From: Streptococcus sp. 596553
GTDB lineage: Bacteria > Bacillota > Bacilli > Lactobacillales > Streptococcaceae
Direction: 5' to 3'
Length of the DNA stretch: 64,000 nt
NCBI RefSeq assembly: GCF_900411395.1
Contig: NZ_OXCQ01000001.1
Coordinates: 378,106 to 442,105 of the forward strand
Shown here: piece after piece, positions 47,398-57,600 of the stretch
How positions within the stretch are numbered: position 1 is the stretch's first letter
Layout: every line of letters starts with the position of its first letter
Made by a program: the position numbers and the translations under genes
Notes under the pieces: model-generated
Seen by the model: the letters and a program-made list of their open reading frames with translations, nothing else
What the model was told of the DNA's origin: nothing
Databases searched by the model: none

Positions 47398-48576
47398 ATG
47401 ACACTTCCAGTTAGAAAATCCCTGCACGATGCGGTGTTACAGGCTTCAAAAGCGGATACTTGGGAACAAGCTACCAAGGAATGGAATGAAGTTTCCTTGA
47501 TTTTTAACGGCATCGGCCGTAGCAATTGTGTCTGTGGGAATGCCATCAAGTACGCTTACGAACTCTTTAACGGTGTCACAGGTCAACGCCTCTTTCCGAT
47601 TGGTAGTGATTGTGTTCGACATTTTCATCGATTGTCCCTTGACCAGAAACTAGAAGAGGAAGAAAAACTGCTCAGAAAGGTTGAAAATCTAACCAGAAAA
47701 GCTAAGAAAAAGGAAAAAATCAAGGTCAATAAAAGTGACTTTGACGAGCGTCTTTTAAAGTGGCTCTGGGAAAAAGGTGTTTTCAAGCCTAATCGCGGCA
47801 ATCAATTTACACCTGAGAGAGACTACCAGATCTTCCTAGAAGTCTTTCAAGGAGGAAGTTGGACCAAGGCAGAGCCCAAGAAAAAGGCTCGTATGGAAGA
47901 AGTCCTTGAAAAGTGTATCAAACCCTTTTTACTTGGCAAACCAGATGACCAACTCTACCTTGTCAAGCTAGGTAAGGAGAAAATTGACTACGAACAAGAA
48001 CTCCGTGTCCAGGCAGAGAAAGAGCGCAGGAAGAGGGATAAAATCGCCAAGCAATATGCAGACAATCTGGTCCTAGCCATGGGACCCGCAGAGCGTGCCT
48101 ACCAAGATTACTTTGGCTTTACAGAGACCCTGACTCAAGAAGAACGCAAGTGGGAGAAAATTCTTTTTGGTAAAAATCGGACAGAACGGGCTATCAAGGC
48201 CAAACAATACCAAAAAGAGTTGGAAAAAGATCAACGAATTGCCGGTCAGGATCCAATTGAAAGAAAGCAGAAGCAGACCTGGCTCCTCAATTCCTATTTC
48301 CGTGAGCTTCCTGAAGAAAAATCCCGATTTGCTCGGCTCTTATTAGAATATCGAAAAAGTGGAGAAGTCCCCTTTTCAACTGAATACCTGTCCGACCATC
48401 TGCTCGACTTTTTCTATAAAATGAAAGCCTTTGAATTTGAAATCGCACCAGAACAAGTCCGCGATTTTTTAAAAGAAAGCCTTCAGACAGAACATCTATC
48501 CTCAGCACAAGAAAGCTGGATAGAAGGTATTCTCCTCAACTGCCTCAAACCATTTTTAGAACGATTAGTGATATGA
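47398..48576 (+). CDS. Conserved unknown protein with Cys cluster, in the rexBA operon
   Basis: 392 residues, AGAAAGGAG before the ATG, 17 bases behind rexA. The N-terminus carries three cysteines in a zinc-ligand-like pattern, Cys44, Cys46 and Cys72 (NCVCGN ... FPIGSDCVRHF), with His75 as a possible fourth. The rest is charged and helical (LRKVENLTRKAKKKEKIKVNKSDFDERLLKWLW...) with no membrane segment. I do not recognise a named family. Its steady place behind RexA suggests a DNA-end or recombination role, which is inference only. Confidence 0.7.
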   Translation: MTLPVRKSLHDAVLQASKADTWEQATKEWNEVSLIFNGIGRSNCVCGNAIKYAYELFNGVTGQRLFPIGSDCVRHFHRLSLDQKLEEEEKLLRKVENLTRKAKKKEKIKVNKSDFDERLLKWLWEKGVFKPNRGNQFTPERDYQIFLEVFQGGSWTKAEPKKKARMEEVLEKCIKPFLLGKPDDQLYLVKLGKEKIDYEQELRVQAEKERRKRDKIAKQYADNLVLAMGPAERAYQDYFGFTETLTQEERKWEKILFGKNRTERAIKAKQYQKELEKDQRIAGQDPIERKQKQTWLLNSYFRELPEEKSRFARLLLEYRKSGEVPFSTEYLSDHLLDFFYKMKAFEFEIAPEQVRDFLKESLQTEHLSSAQESWIEGILLNCLKPFLERLVI

Positions 48577-48578
48577 GT

Positions 48579-48611
48579 AACACCTGCCGTGGAAATGCCA
48601 TGGTAGGTGTT
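48579..48611 (+). terminator. Hairpin after the rexBA operon
   Basis: AACACCTGCCGTGG (48579-48592) pairs with CCATGGTAGGTGTT (48598-48611); loop AAATG. Long stem but only a weak T run after it. Confidence 0.65.
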
Positions 48612-48663
48612 ATTGTATCCCCAAAATAATATAAAACAAAGTATGAAAACGCTACGCAATTTT

Positions 48664-48692
48664 AAGACATTTCGGTAAATAAAGAGTATAAT
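48664..48692 (+). promoter_or_regulatory. Promoter of the IgA1 protease gene
   Basis: AAGACA (48664-48669, four of six consensus), 17-bp spacer, TATAAT (48687-48692). The leader of about 80 nt ends in AAGGAGG before the ATG at 48779. Confidence 0.7.
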
Positions 48693-48778
48693 TAAGGTAT
48701 ATTGCCTTTTTTATAGATAATACACTAATATAATAAAGGTCTCTGTAACATTTATAAATTGTATTTCAAGGAGGAATC

Positions 48779-51700
48779 ATGGAAAAGTATTTTGGTGAAA
48801 AACAAGAACGTTTTTCATTTAGAAAATTATCAGTAGGACTTGTATCTGCAACGATTTCAAGTTTATTTTTTATGTCTGTATTAGCTAGTTCATCTGTGGA
48901 TGCTCAGGAAACTGCGGGAGTTCACTATAAATATGTGACAGAGTCAGAGCTATCATCAGAAGAAAAGAATCAGCTCGTTTATGATATTCCGACATACGTG
49001 GAGAATGATGATGAGACTTATTATCTTGTTTATAAGTTAAATTCCCAAAATCAACTGGCGGAATTGCCAAATACCGGAAGTAAGAATGAGATGCAAGCCT
49101 TAGTTGCTGGTACTAGCTTAGCAGCTCTGGGGATTTTAATTTTTGCTGTTTCCAAGAAAAAAGTTAAGAACAAAACGGTACTACATTTAGTATTGGTTGC
49201 AGGGATAGGAAATGGTGTCCTAATTTCAGCTCATGCTTTAGAAAATAATCTTTTACTGAATTACAATACGGACTATGAATTGACCTCTGGAGAAAAATTA
49301 CCTCTTCCTAAAGATATTTCAGGTTACAGATATGTTGGATATATCAAAGAGGGAAACATAACTTCTGAGTCTAAAGTAAATAATCAAGAAAAATCAGCAG
49401 CCACTCCTACAAAACAACAAAAGGTGGATTATAGTGTTACACCGAATTTTGTAGACCATCCCAAAGTACAAGATATTCAGGAAGAAAAAACAGCTTCTTC
49501 AACTAAGCCGACAGAAGTTCAAGTAGTTGAAAAACCTCTTTCTACAGAATTAACGAATCCAAGAAAAGAAGAGAAACAATCTTCAGATTCTCAAGCACAA
49601 TTAGCAGAACATAAGAATCTAGAAACGAAGAAAGAGGAGAAGAATTCTCCAAAAGAAAAGACTGGGGTAAATACATTAAATCCGCAGGATGAAGTTCTAT
49701 CAGGCCAGTTGAATAAACCTGAACTCTTATATCGTGAGGAAACTATAGAGACAAAAATAGATTTTCAAGAAGAAGTTCAGGAGAATCCTGATTTAGCTGA
49801 AGGAACTGTAAGAGTAAAACAAGAAGGTACATTAGGTAAAAAAGTTGAAGTCATCAGAATATTCTCTGTAAACAAGGAAGAAGTTTCGCGAGAAATTGTT
49901 TCAACTTCAACGACTGCGCCTGTTTCAAGAATAGTCGAAAAAGGTACTAAAAAAACTCAAGTTATAACGGAACAACCTGAGACTGGTGTAGAACATAAGG
50001 ACGTACAGTCTGGAGCTATTGTTGAACCCGCAATTCAGCCTGAACTACCAGCAGCTGTAGTAACCGACAAAGGTGAACCTGCAATCCAACCAGCGTTACC
50101 CGAAGCAGTCGTAACCGACAAAGGTGAGCCGGAAGTTCAACCAGAGTTGCCAGAAGCTGTTGTAACAGATAAGGGTGAACCAGAACAGGTAGCCACGCTA
50201 CCAGAATATACAGGTCTACAAGCTGGAGCTATTGTTGAACCTGAAAAAGTTGAACCGGAATATGCTGGAGTACAAGCTGGGGCTATTGTTGAACCTGAGC
50301 AAGTAGCCCCCCTACCAGAATACACAGGAGTCCAGGCTGGAGCGATAGTCGAACCAGAACAAGTAGCCCCCCTACCAGAATACACAGGCCCACAAGCTGG
50401 AGCTATTGTTGAACCGGAGCAGGTAACCCCACTGCCAGAATACACAGGCCCACAAGCTGGAGCTATTGTTGAACCGGAGCAGGTAACCCCACTGCCAGAA
50501 TACACAGGAGTACAAGCTGGCGCTATTGTTGAACCAGAGAAGGTAGAAGCACCGAAGGAATACACAGGAGTGCAAGCCGGAGCAATAGTAGAACCAGAAA
50601 AAGTCGAAGCACCGAAAGAATATACTGGTAAAATCGAACAACCTAGTGCAGAAGATACTAAACCTGAAAATGAGGCAAGCCCTACAAATGGGGAAGCGGA
50701 ACGTCCTAAAGATAAAATTAAAGAAGAAAAAGAAGTCGACAAGAAACTAGAGCTTAGAAATATTTCTAATGTAGAATTGTATACTTTAGAAAATGATAAG
50801 TATCGACATGTAACATCACTTGCGAGTGTTCCAACTAATCCAACAAATTACTTTATGAAAGTAAAATCGGAGAATTTTAAAGATGTTATGTTACCCGTTA
50901 AGAGTATTGAAAGTGCTACAAAAGATAATCAAGATGTTTATAAAATTGTAGGACAAGCTAATGATTTAATTCAACATGAAAATGATAGTACTGTAGAAAA
51001 TTATACTTATTATTTACCAAAAACTATTAATAGTAAAAACGAAGTTTATACATCATTTAAACATCTAGTAGAAGCAATGAATAGAAATTTACATGGTACG
51101 TTTCGTTTAGGAGCAACTATGGATGCTCGTGAAGTAGAACTTTCGGATGGTCAAGAAAGTTATATAAATCAAGAATTTAGTGGTACATTAATAGGTACAA
51201 ACAATGATAAGAACTATGCTATATATAATCTGAAAAAACCGTTATTTAATGCTTTAAGTCGTGCTACTATTCAAGATCTTTCAATAAAAGAAGCAAATGT
51301 TTCTTCGAAAGAAGATGCTGCCACAATATCGAAAGAGGCGAAAAATGGTACTACAATTGCTAATGTTCATTCATCTGGTGTAATTGCTGGTGAGCGTAGC
51401 ATTGGTGGTTTAGTTTCACAAGTTACTAACTCTATAATTTCTGAAAGTAGTTTTACTGGTAGAATAACGAATACTTATGATACAAAAGCTACTTATCAAA
51501 TAGGTGGTTTAGTAGGAAAACTTTCAGGAGTTAGTGCTTTGATTGATAGATCAATTTCATCTATTGATATGGCGACAAATGCTAATACAGGAGATCAGGT
51601 TGTTGGTGGCATAGCGGGAGTTGTTGATAAAAATGCAACTATCAGAAATAGTTATGTTGAAGGAAATCTTAATAATGTAAAACATTTTGGTTATGTTGGA

Positions 51701-54595
51701 GGAGTTGCAGGGTATCTTTGGGATAGAGAATCATCAGATGAAAGAAACTCAGGTCAACTTACAAATGTATTAAGTGACGTTAATGTTACGAACGGTAATG
51801 CTATTGCTGGTTATGATTTTAAAGGAATAAGAGCAACTAACACTTATAGTAATCAAAATAATAAGGTAGTCAATGTAGTACAAGTAGATGATGAAATACT
51901 AAGTAGAGATTCAGAAATACAAAGAGGAACTGTATTAGAAAATAATAAAGTTCTCGAGAAAAAAGCTGAACTTGTTCCTAAGAAAAATACTAAGATAGAA
52001 GACTTTAATTTCTCTTCTAGATATGAAACAGATTATAAAAACTTAAAAGATGCTGATGTTAATAGATTAAGAGTGTATAAAAATATTGAGAAACTATTAC
52101 CTTTCTATAATAGAGAGACAATTGTTAAATATGGTAATTTAGTAGACACTAATAATGATTTATTTACTAAAGAGGTTGTGTCTGTAGTTCCAATGAAGGA
52201 TAAAGAAGTAATCACAGATATTAATAAACATAAAGCTAGTATTAATAAACTGTTACTTTATTATTCAGATAATACTTCTCAAACATTGGATGTAAAATAT
52301 CAACAAGATTTCTCTAAAGTAGCAGAATATGAAATAGCTAATACAAAATTAATATACACACCTAATACGCTATTACATAATTATGATAATATTGTAAAAA
52401 CTGTTTTAAATGACCTGAAATCTGTTCAATATGATTCAGGTGCTGTTAGAAAAGTATTAGATATTTCTAGTAACATAAAATTAACAGAATTATATCTAGA
52501 TGAACAATTTGAAAAAACAAAAGAAGCTATAGGTGATAGTTTAGCGAAACTTCTGTCAGCAGATGCAGCAATCGCTGAGAATAGTAATTCGATAATTGAT
52601 AATTATGTAATCGAAAAAATTAAAAATAATAAGGAAGCTTTACTTCTAGGATTAACATACTTAGAGCGTTGGTACAATTTCAAATATGGTGATACAAAAG
52701 CGAAAGATTTAGTTATGTACCACTTGGATTTCTTCGGTAAATCAAATAGTTCAGCGTTAGATAATGTTATCGAACTAGGTAAATCTGGATATAATAATTT
52801 ACTAGCGAAAAATAATGTTATAACTTATAACGTTTTATTAGCGAAAAATTATAAAACTAATAATTTATTTGATGCATTAGAAAAATATAGAAAAGCTTTT
52901 GTACCAGATAAAACAAATAATGAGTGGTTTAAAGAACAAACTAAAGCTTATATAGTAGAAGAAAAATCTGCAATTAAAGAGGTAAGTGATAAGCAATCAA
53001 TAGCTGGTAGTCCATATTCAATTGGAGTATATGACAGATTAACTAGCCCATCATGGAAATATCCAAGTATGGTATTGCCGCTATTAACATTACCTGAAAA
53101 ATCTGTGTTTATCATAGCGAACATTTCGACTATAGGTTTCGGTGCTTATGATAGATATAGAAGTAAAGAACATCCAGCAGGAACTAATTTAAATGACTAT
53201 GTTGAAACAAAAGCAAGAGAAGCGGCTGCTAGATTTAGAGATCACTATGATTATTGGTATAAAATTCTAGATAATGAAAATAAAGAAAAATTATATAGAA
53301 GTGTTCTAGTTTATGATGCATTTAGATTTGGTACAGATGATAAAGGCGAAAAAGATACATACCAAGCAACTTTTGAAACTAATCATCCAGCAATAAAACA
53401 TTTCTTCGGTCCGGCAGGAAATAATGTTGTTCATAATTCTAATGGAGCATACGCTACAGGGGATGCATTCTATTATATGGCTTATCGTATGCTTGATAAA
53501 GATGGTGCGGTAACTTATACACATGAAATGACACATAACTCAGATAGAGAAATTTATCTTGGAGGCTATGGAAGAAGAAATGGACTTGGACCAGAATTTT
53601 ATGCAAAAGGATTATTACAAGCTCCGGATCATCCAAATGATCCTACTATTACGATTAACTCTATATTGAAGTATGAAGAATCAGAAGATCCAACTAGACT
53701 TCAGGTGAAAGATCCTACAAAACGATTTAATAATGCAGAAGATTTGCAAAAATATATGCATAATATGTTTGATGTAATTTATATGCTAGAATATCTAGAA
53801 GGTAATGCTGTTGTTAACTTAGATATTTCTAAGAAAAATGAGTTGTTGAGAAAAATAGAAAATAAATTTGAACCGGATCCAGACGGAAGTAAAGTATATG
53901 CAACTAATACTATTCGTTACTTAAATGAAAGTGAACTTAGCAAATTAACGACATTTAATAGTCTAATTGAAAATGATGTTATTACAAGAAGAGGATATGA
54001 AAATGACAATGATAATACCTTTAAACGAAATGGCTATTATACAATTAAACTATTTTCACCAATATATTCAGCTTTAAGTAATAATGAAGGAACGCCGGGT
54101 GATTTAATGGGACGTCGTATGGCGTTTGAATTGTTAGCTGCAAAAGGATTTAAAGATGGAATGGTACCATATATTTCTAATCAATACGCAGAAGAAGCGA
54201 AAGCTAAAGGTAAAGTGATTAAGTCATATGGTAAGGAAGTTGGTAATGTAACTGATGAGTTAGTACTTCAAAAAATATTTAATAATAGTTACTCATCTTG
54301 GGTAGACTTTAAAAAAGCAATGTATGAAGAGCGAAAAGCTAAATTTAATAAATTAATGAGCATTAGCTTCGATAACCCAAATGGAAATTGGTTCAGAAAA
54401 GATAGAGTGACAATAAAAAATATAGAAGAGCTTCAAAGTATGATAACTGCTGCTGTCAAAGCTGATGCAGAGGATGAACGTGTAAATATTTATCCTGAAT
54501 ATAGTAGAGTTCTTAAACTGAAAAAAGCGATCTTTAAAGCTTATCTTGACCAAACCGGTGATTTTAGAAGTTCAATTTTTGAGAATAAAAAATAG
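48779..54595 (+). CDS. iga: IgA1-specific zinc metalloprotease (M26)
   Basis: 1938 residues. YSIRK-like signal (RFSFRKLSVGLVSATISSLFF), then the sortase motif LPNTG at 96-100 close to the N-terminus followed by two hydrophobic stretches, the reversed anchoring typical of streptococcal M26 enzymes. Next come a spacer, a G5 domain (about 320-400), seven 20-residue QAGAIVEPE repeats (about 481-618), GLUG-like segments near 870-990, and the catalytic site: HEMTH at 1582-1586 with Glu1606 twenty residues on. It cuts the hinge of human IgA1. The first 650 residues read as pneumococcal Iga; the rest is far more AT-rich. Ends FRSSIFENKK as in Iga. Followed 41 bases later by a paralogue. Confidence 0.93.
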   Translation: MEKYFGEKQERFSFRKLSVGLVSATISSLFFMSVLASSSVDAQETAGVHYKYVTESELSSEEKNQLVYDIPTYVENDDETYYLVYKLNSQNQLAELPNTGSKNEMQALVAGTSLAALGILIFAVSKKKVKNKTVLHLVLVAGIGNGVLISAHALENNLLLNYNTDYELTSGEKLPLPKDISGYRYVGYIKEGNITSESKVNNQEKSAATPTKQQKVDYSVTPNFVDHPKVQDIQEEKTASSTKPTEVQVVEKPLSTELTNPRKEEKQSSDSQAQLAEHKNLETKKEEKNSPKEKTGVNTLNPQDEVLSGQLNKPELLYREETIETKIDFQEEVQENPDLAEGTVRVKQEGTLGKKVEVIRIFSVNKEEVSREIVSTSTTAPVSRIVEKGTKKTQVITEQPETGVEHKDVQSGAIVEPAIQPELPAAVVTDKGEPAIQPALPEAVVTDKGEPEVQPELPEAVVTDKGEPEQVATLPEYTGLQAGAIVEPEKVEPEYAGVQAGAIVEPEQVAPLPEYTGVQAGAIVEPEQVAPLPEYTGPQAGAIVEPEQVTPLPEYTGPQAGAIVEPEQVTPLPEYTGVQAGAIVEPEKVEAPKEYTGVQAGAIVEPEKVEAPKEYTGKIEQPSAEDTKPENEASPTNGEAERPKDKIKEEKEVDKKLELRNISNVELYTLENDKYRHVTSLASVPTNPTNYFMKVKSENFKDVMLPVKSIESATKDNQDVYKIVGQANDLIQHENDSTVENYTYYLPKTINSKNEVYTSFKHLVEAMNRNLHGTFRLGATMDAREVELSDGQESYINQEFSGTLIGTNNDKNYAIYNLKKPLFNALSRATIQDLSIKEANVSSKEDAATISKEAKNGTTIANVHSSGVIAGERSIGGLVSQVTNSIISESSFTGRITNTYDTKATYQIGGLVGKLSGVSALIDRSISSIDMATNANTGDQVVGGIAGVVDKNATIRNSYVEGNLNNVKHFGYVGGVAGYLWDRESSDERNSGQLTNVLSDVNVTNGNAIAGYDFKGIRATNTYSNQNNKVVNVVQVDDEILSRDSEIQRGTVLENNKVLEKKAELVPKKNTKIEDFNFSSRYETDYKNLKDADVNRLRVYKNIEKLLPFYNRETIVKYGNLVDTNNDLFTKEVVSVVPMKDKEVITDINKHKASINKLLLYYSDNTSQTLDVKYQQDFSKVAEYEIANTKLIYTPNTLLHNYDNIVKTVLNDLKSVQYDSGAVRKVLDISSNIKLTELYLDEQFEKTKEAIGDSLAKLLSADAAIAENSNSIIDNYVIEKIKNNKEALLLGLTYLERWYNFKYGDTKAKDLVMYHLDFFGKSNSSALDNVIELGKSGYNNLLAKNNVITYNVLLAKNYKTNNLFDALEKYRKAFVPDKTNNEWFKEQTKAYIVEEKSAIKEVSDKQSIAGSPYSIGVYDRLTSPSWKYPSMVLPLLTLPEKSVFIIANISTIGFGAYDRYRSKEHPAGTNLNDYVETKAREAAARFRDHYDYWYKILDNENKEKLYRSVLVYDAFRFGTDDKGEKDTYQATFETNHPAIKHFFGPAGNNVVHNSNGAYATGDAFYYMAYRMLDKDGAVTYTHEMTHNSDREIYLGGYGRRNGLGPEFYAKGLLQAPDHPNDPTITINSILKYEESEDPTRLQVKDPTKRFNNAEDLQKYMHNMFDVIYMLEYLEGNAVVNLDISKKNELLRKIENKFEPDPDGSKVYATNTIRYLNESELSKLTTFNSLIENDVITRRGYENDNDNTFKRNGYYTIKLFSPIYSALSNNEGTPGDLMGRRMAFELLAAKGFKDGMVPYISNQYAEEAKAKGKVIKSYGKEVGNVTDELVLQKIFNNSYSSWVDFKKAMYEERKAKFNKLMSISFDNPNGNWFRKDRVTIKNIEELQSMITAAVKADAEDERVNIYPEYSRVLKLKKAIFKAYLDQTGDFRSSIFENKK
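50219..50632 (+). repeat. 60-bp tandem repeats in iga
   Basis: Seven copies of a 20-codon unit QAGAIVEPE-(Q/K)V-x-PEYTG-x. Two neighbouring units near 50388-50507 are identical at the DNA level over 60 bp, a sign of recent slippage or unequal exchange. Upstream are three to four related units with AVVTDKGEP. Frames open on the opposite strand here are by-products of the repeat. Confidence 0.9.
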
Positions 54596-54636
54596 TGTTT
54601 ACTATTAGGAAATAAAATTAAAGAAGGTGATTACGC

Positions 54637-57600
54637 TTGTCATTATTTAAAAAAGAACGATTTTCGATCCGAAAAATCTGTGGGATTGTTGGTTCGGTAT
54701 TACTCGGAAGTATCTTGGTTGCACCGTCAATCATTCATGCTTCTACCTATCATTACATTGAAAAAAGCTCTCTTACACAAGAAGAACAAACAAAGATTCA
54801 GGCAGGAATTCCTACTGATAATGAGAAAATTTATGCTCTTATTTATCAGCAGGAAACTCTTCCTGCAACAGGTTCATCGACTTCTGTGCTTACAGCTTTA
54901 GGTCTATTAGCTATTGGTAGTTTAGTTCTTTTAGTTCATAAAAAGAAAAAAGTTGCTAGTCTGTTCTTAGTTACTACGATTGGACTAATCGGTCTTTCTA
55001 GCATACAAGCACTCGATATAAGCAATCCTTTGAAAGCTCCAAGTAATGAAGGAGTAGTTCAAATTGCTGGATATCGTTATATTGGATACCTACCCCTTAA
55101 TGATGATGCAATTTCAGAAATTCAACATAAGGATGAGGGGACAAAAAATGTTCCAGTATCTGAAATTCAAAGTGTTCATAATGAAGCGCCTAAAGCAGAA
55201 AAACCTAAAAATCCAGAGTCTGTAAGCACCGTTCCAAACGAGACAACTAAATCAGAGAAGCCAGAGTATACTGCACCGGTAGGCACAGTCCCTGACGAGG
55301 CGCCTAAAGCTGAGAAGCCAGAACATACAGCACCAGCTAGTGGTAATCTGGTAGAATCTGAAGTTCATGAGCAACCAGAATATACAGCTCCAATTGGCGG
55401 TAATTTAGTTGAACCAGAAGTTCATGAAAAACCAGCATACACTAAACCTATAGGTACTGTTCCAGACGAGGCTCCTAAAGTAGAGAAAACTGAGTACACA
55501 GCTCCTGTAGGTACAGTTCCAGATGAAGCGCCTAAAACTGAGAAACCAGAATATACTGAACCTGTAGGTGCAACAGGAGTGGATGAAAATGGAAACTTGA
55601 TTGAACCACCTGTTAGCGAAAAGCCAGAATATACTGAGCCAATAGGTACAACAGGAGTGGATGAAAATGGAAACTTGATTGAACCACCTGTTAGCGAAAA
55701 ACCAGCATACACGGAACCAGTAGGTGCAACAGGAGTGGATGAAAATGGAAACTTGATTGAGCCACCTGTTATCGACATTCCAGAGTATACTGAACAAATA
55801 TCTACAGTTTCAGAAGTTGCATCAGAAAGAGAAGAGTTGCCTTCTTTACATACCGATATCCGGACCGAGACTATTTCTAAAACGACTATAGAAGAATCTG
55901 ATCCTACCAAATTTATAGGCGATAATTCTGTTAAACAAATTGGTGAGGATGGCGAACGTCAAATTGTTACTAGCTATGAAGAGTTACATGGCAAAAAAAT
56001 TAGTGAACCAGTTGAAACAGTAACTATCTTGAAAGAAATGAAGCCTGAAATTCTTGTAAAAGGTACAAAAGAAAAGCCTAAAGAAAAAACGGCTCCTGTC
56101 TTGACCTTGACCACTGTATCTAAGGATGTTTTAGCTAAGTCTGCTACAGTTAACTACAATCTAGAGAACCAAGATAATGCTACAATTACACGCATTGTAG
56201 CGACTATCAAAGAAGGTGGAAAAATTGTAAAAACGCTTGATTTAAAAATCGATAACTTATCTCAAGTATTAGAGAACTTAGACTATTACAAAGATTATAC
56301 GATTTCAACCACTATGAATTATGATGTAGGTAAGGGTGCAGCAGTATCGATTTTGGAAGATAAACCTTTACGCCTAGATTTGAAGAGAGTTGAGTTGAAA
56401 GATATTGCAAACACAAGTCTAATACAAGTAGATCAGAGCGGTATCGAAAGCGATAGTAGTTATTTAACTTCTCTTCCAAGTGATTTTAACAACTATTACT
56501 TAAAAGTAACCTCAAGAGAAAACAAAGTGACTCGTTTAGCAGTCGATAAGATTGAAGAAGTAACTGAGGAAGGTAAGCAGCTTTACAAGGTAACAGCAAA
56601 AGCACCTGATTTGGTTCAACGTGACAAAGACGGTAAGTTAAAAGATACGTACACTTACTATCTTGAAAAACCGAGGGCTACCGAGGATAAGGTTTATTAC
56701 AACTTCCATGATTTAGCAAAAGATATGCAAGCAAATCCTACCGGTGAGTTTAAACTTGGTGCAGATTTGAATGCAGTTAACGTTAAGCCAGCAGGTAAAG
56801 CTTATGTCATGGCTAAGTTTAGAGGTACTTTATCAAGTGTAGAGAACCATCAGTACACGATTCATAACTTAGAAAGACCTTTGTTTAATGAGGCTGAAGG
56901 TGCTACACTCAAAAACTTTAACTTAGGTAATGTAAATATAAACATGCCTTGGGCTGATAAAACAGCACCTCTTGGTAATACATTTAAAAATTCAAGAATT
57001 GAGAATATCAAAGTAACTGGTAACGTTGTTGGGAACAATGATGTAACTGGTATGGTTAACAAGCTAGATGAATCCAATATGAGCAATGTAGCCTTTATTG
57101 GTAACATTACAAGTGTTGGTAATAAAGGTTGGTGGTCTGGTGGACTTGTCAGTGAAAGCTGGAGAAGTAACGTAGATAGCTCTTATGTAAATGCTAACAT
57201 TAAAGCCAACAATGCTAAGTTCGGTGGACTTATTGCCAAAATCGATCATGGCGTGAATCCTATGGACGTGAAACAAAAAGGTCGTCTAACCAAATCTGTC
57301 GTTAAAGGAACAATGACACTTAATACCAACAATCAAAGTGGTGGATTAATCCACGACAATTATAACTGGGGTTGGGTTGAAAACAACGTTAGTATGATGA
57401 AAGTTACTAATGGTGAAATCATGTATGGTTCAAGCTCGGTGGATTCTGGTGAACCTGATTTTGGGATTGATTATTTCCAAAATAATGTGTACGTGAAAGA
57501 TGTTGCGTCAGGTAATGTGTCTTATAAACGTTCACAACGAATCAAAGGTGTTGACCAAGCAGAGGCTGATAGACGAATTGCTGCGTTTGGAATCACAGCT

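Noticed and set aside
50137-50742. Open 201-codon frame antisense to the iga repeats
   Set aside because: It is a by-product of the 60-bp repeat in the sense gene, with repetitive Ser/Gly/Tyr content and no ribosome site.
48779-54595. LPNTG near the N-terminus taken as a sign of a misassembled or circularly permuted gene
   Set aside because: An N-terminal sortase motif followed by membrane stretches is normal for streptococcal M26 proteases, and the paralogue has the same order.
55405-55910. Two long antisense frames over the second protease spacer
   Set aside because: Same cause: sense repeats without antisense stops; no start signals.
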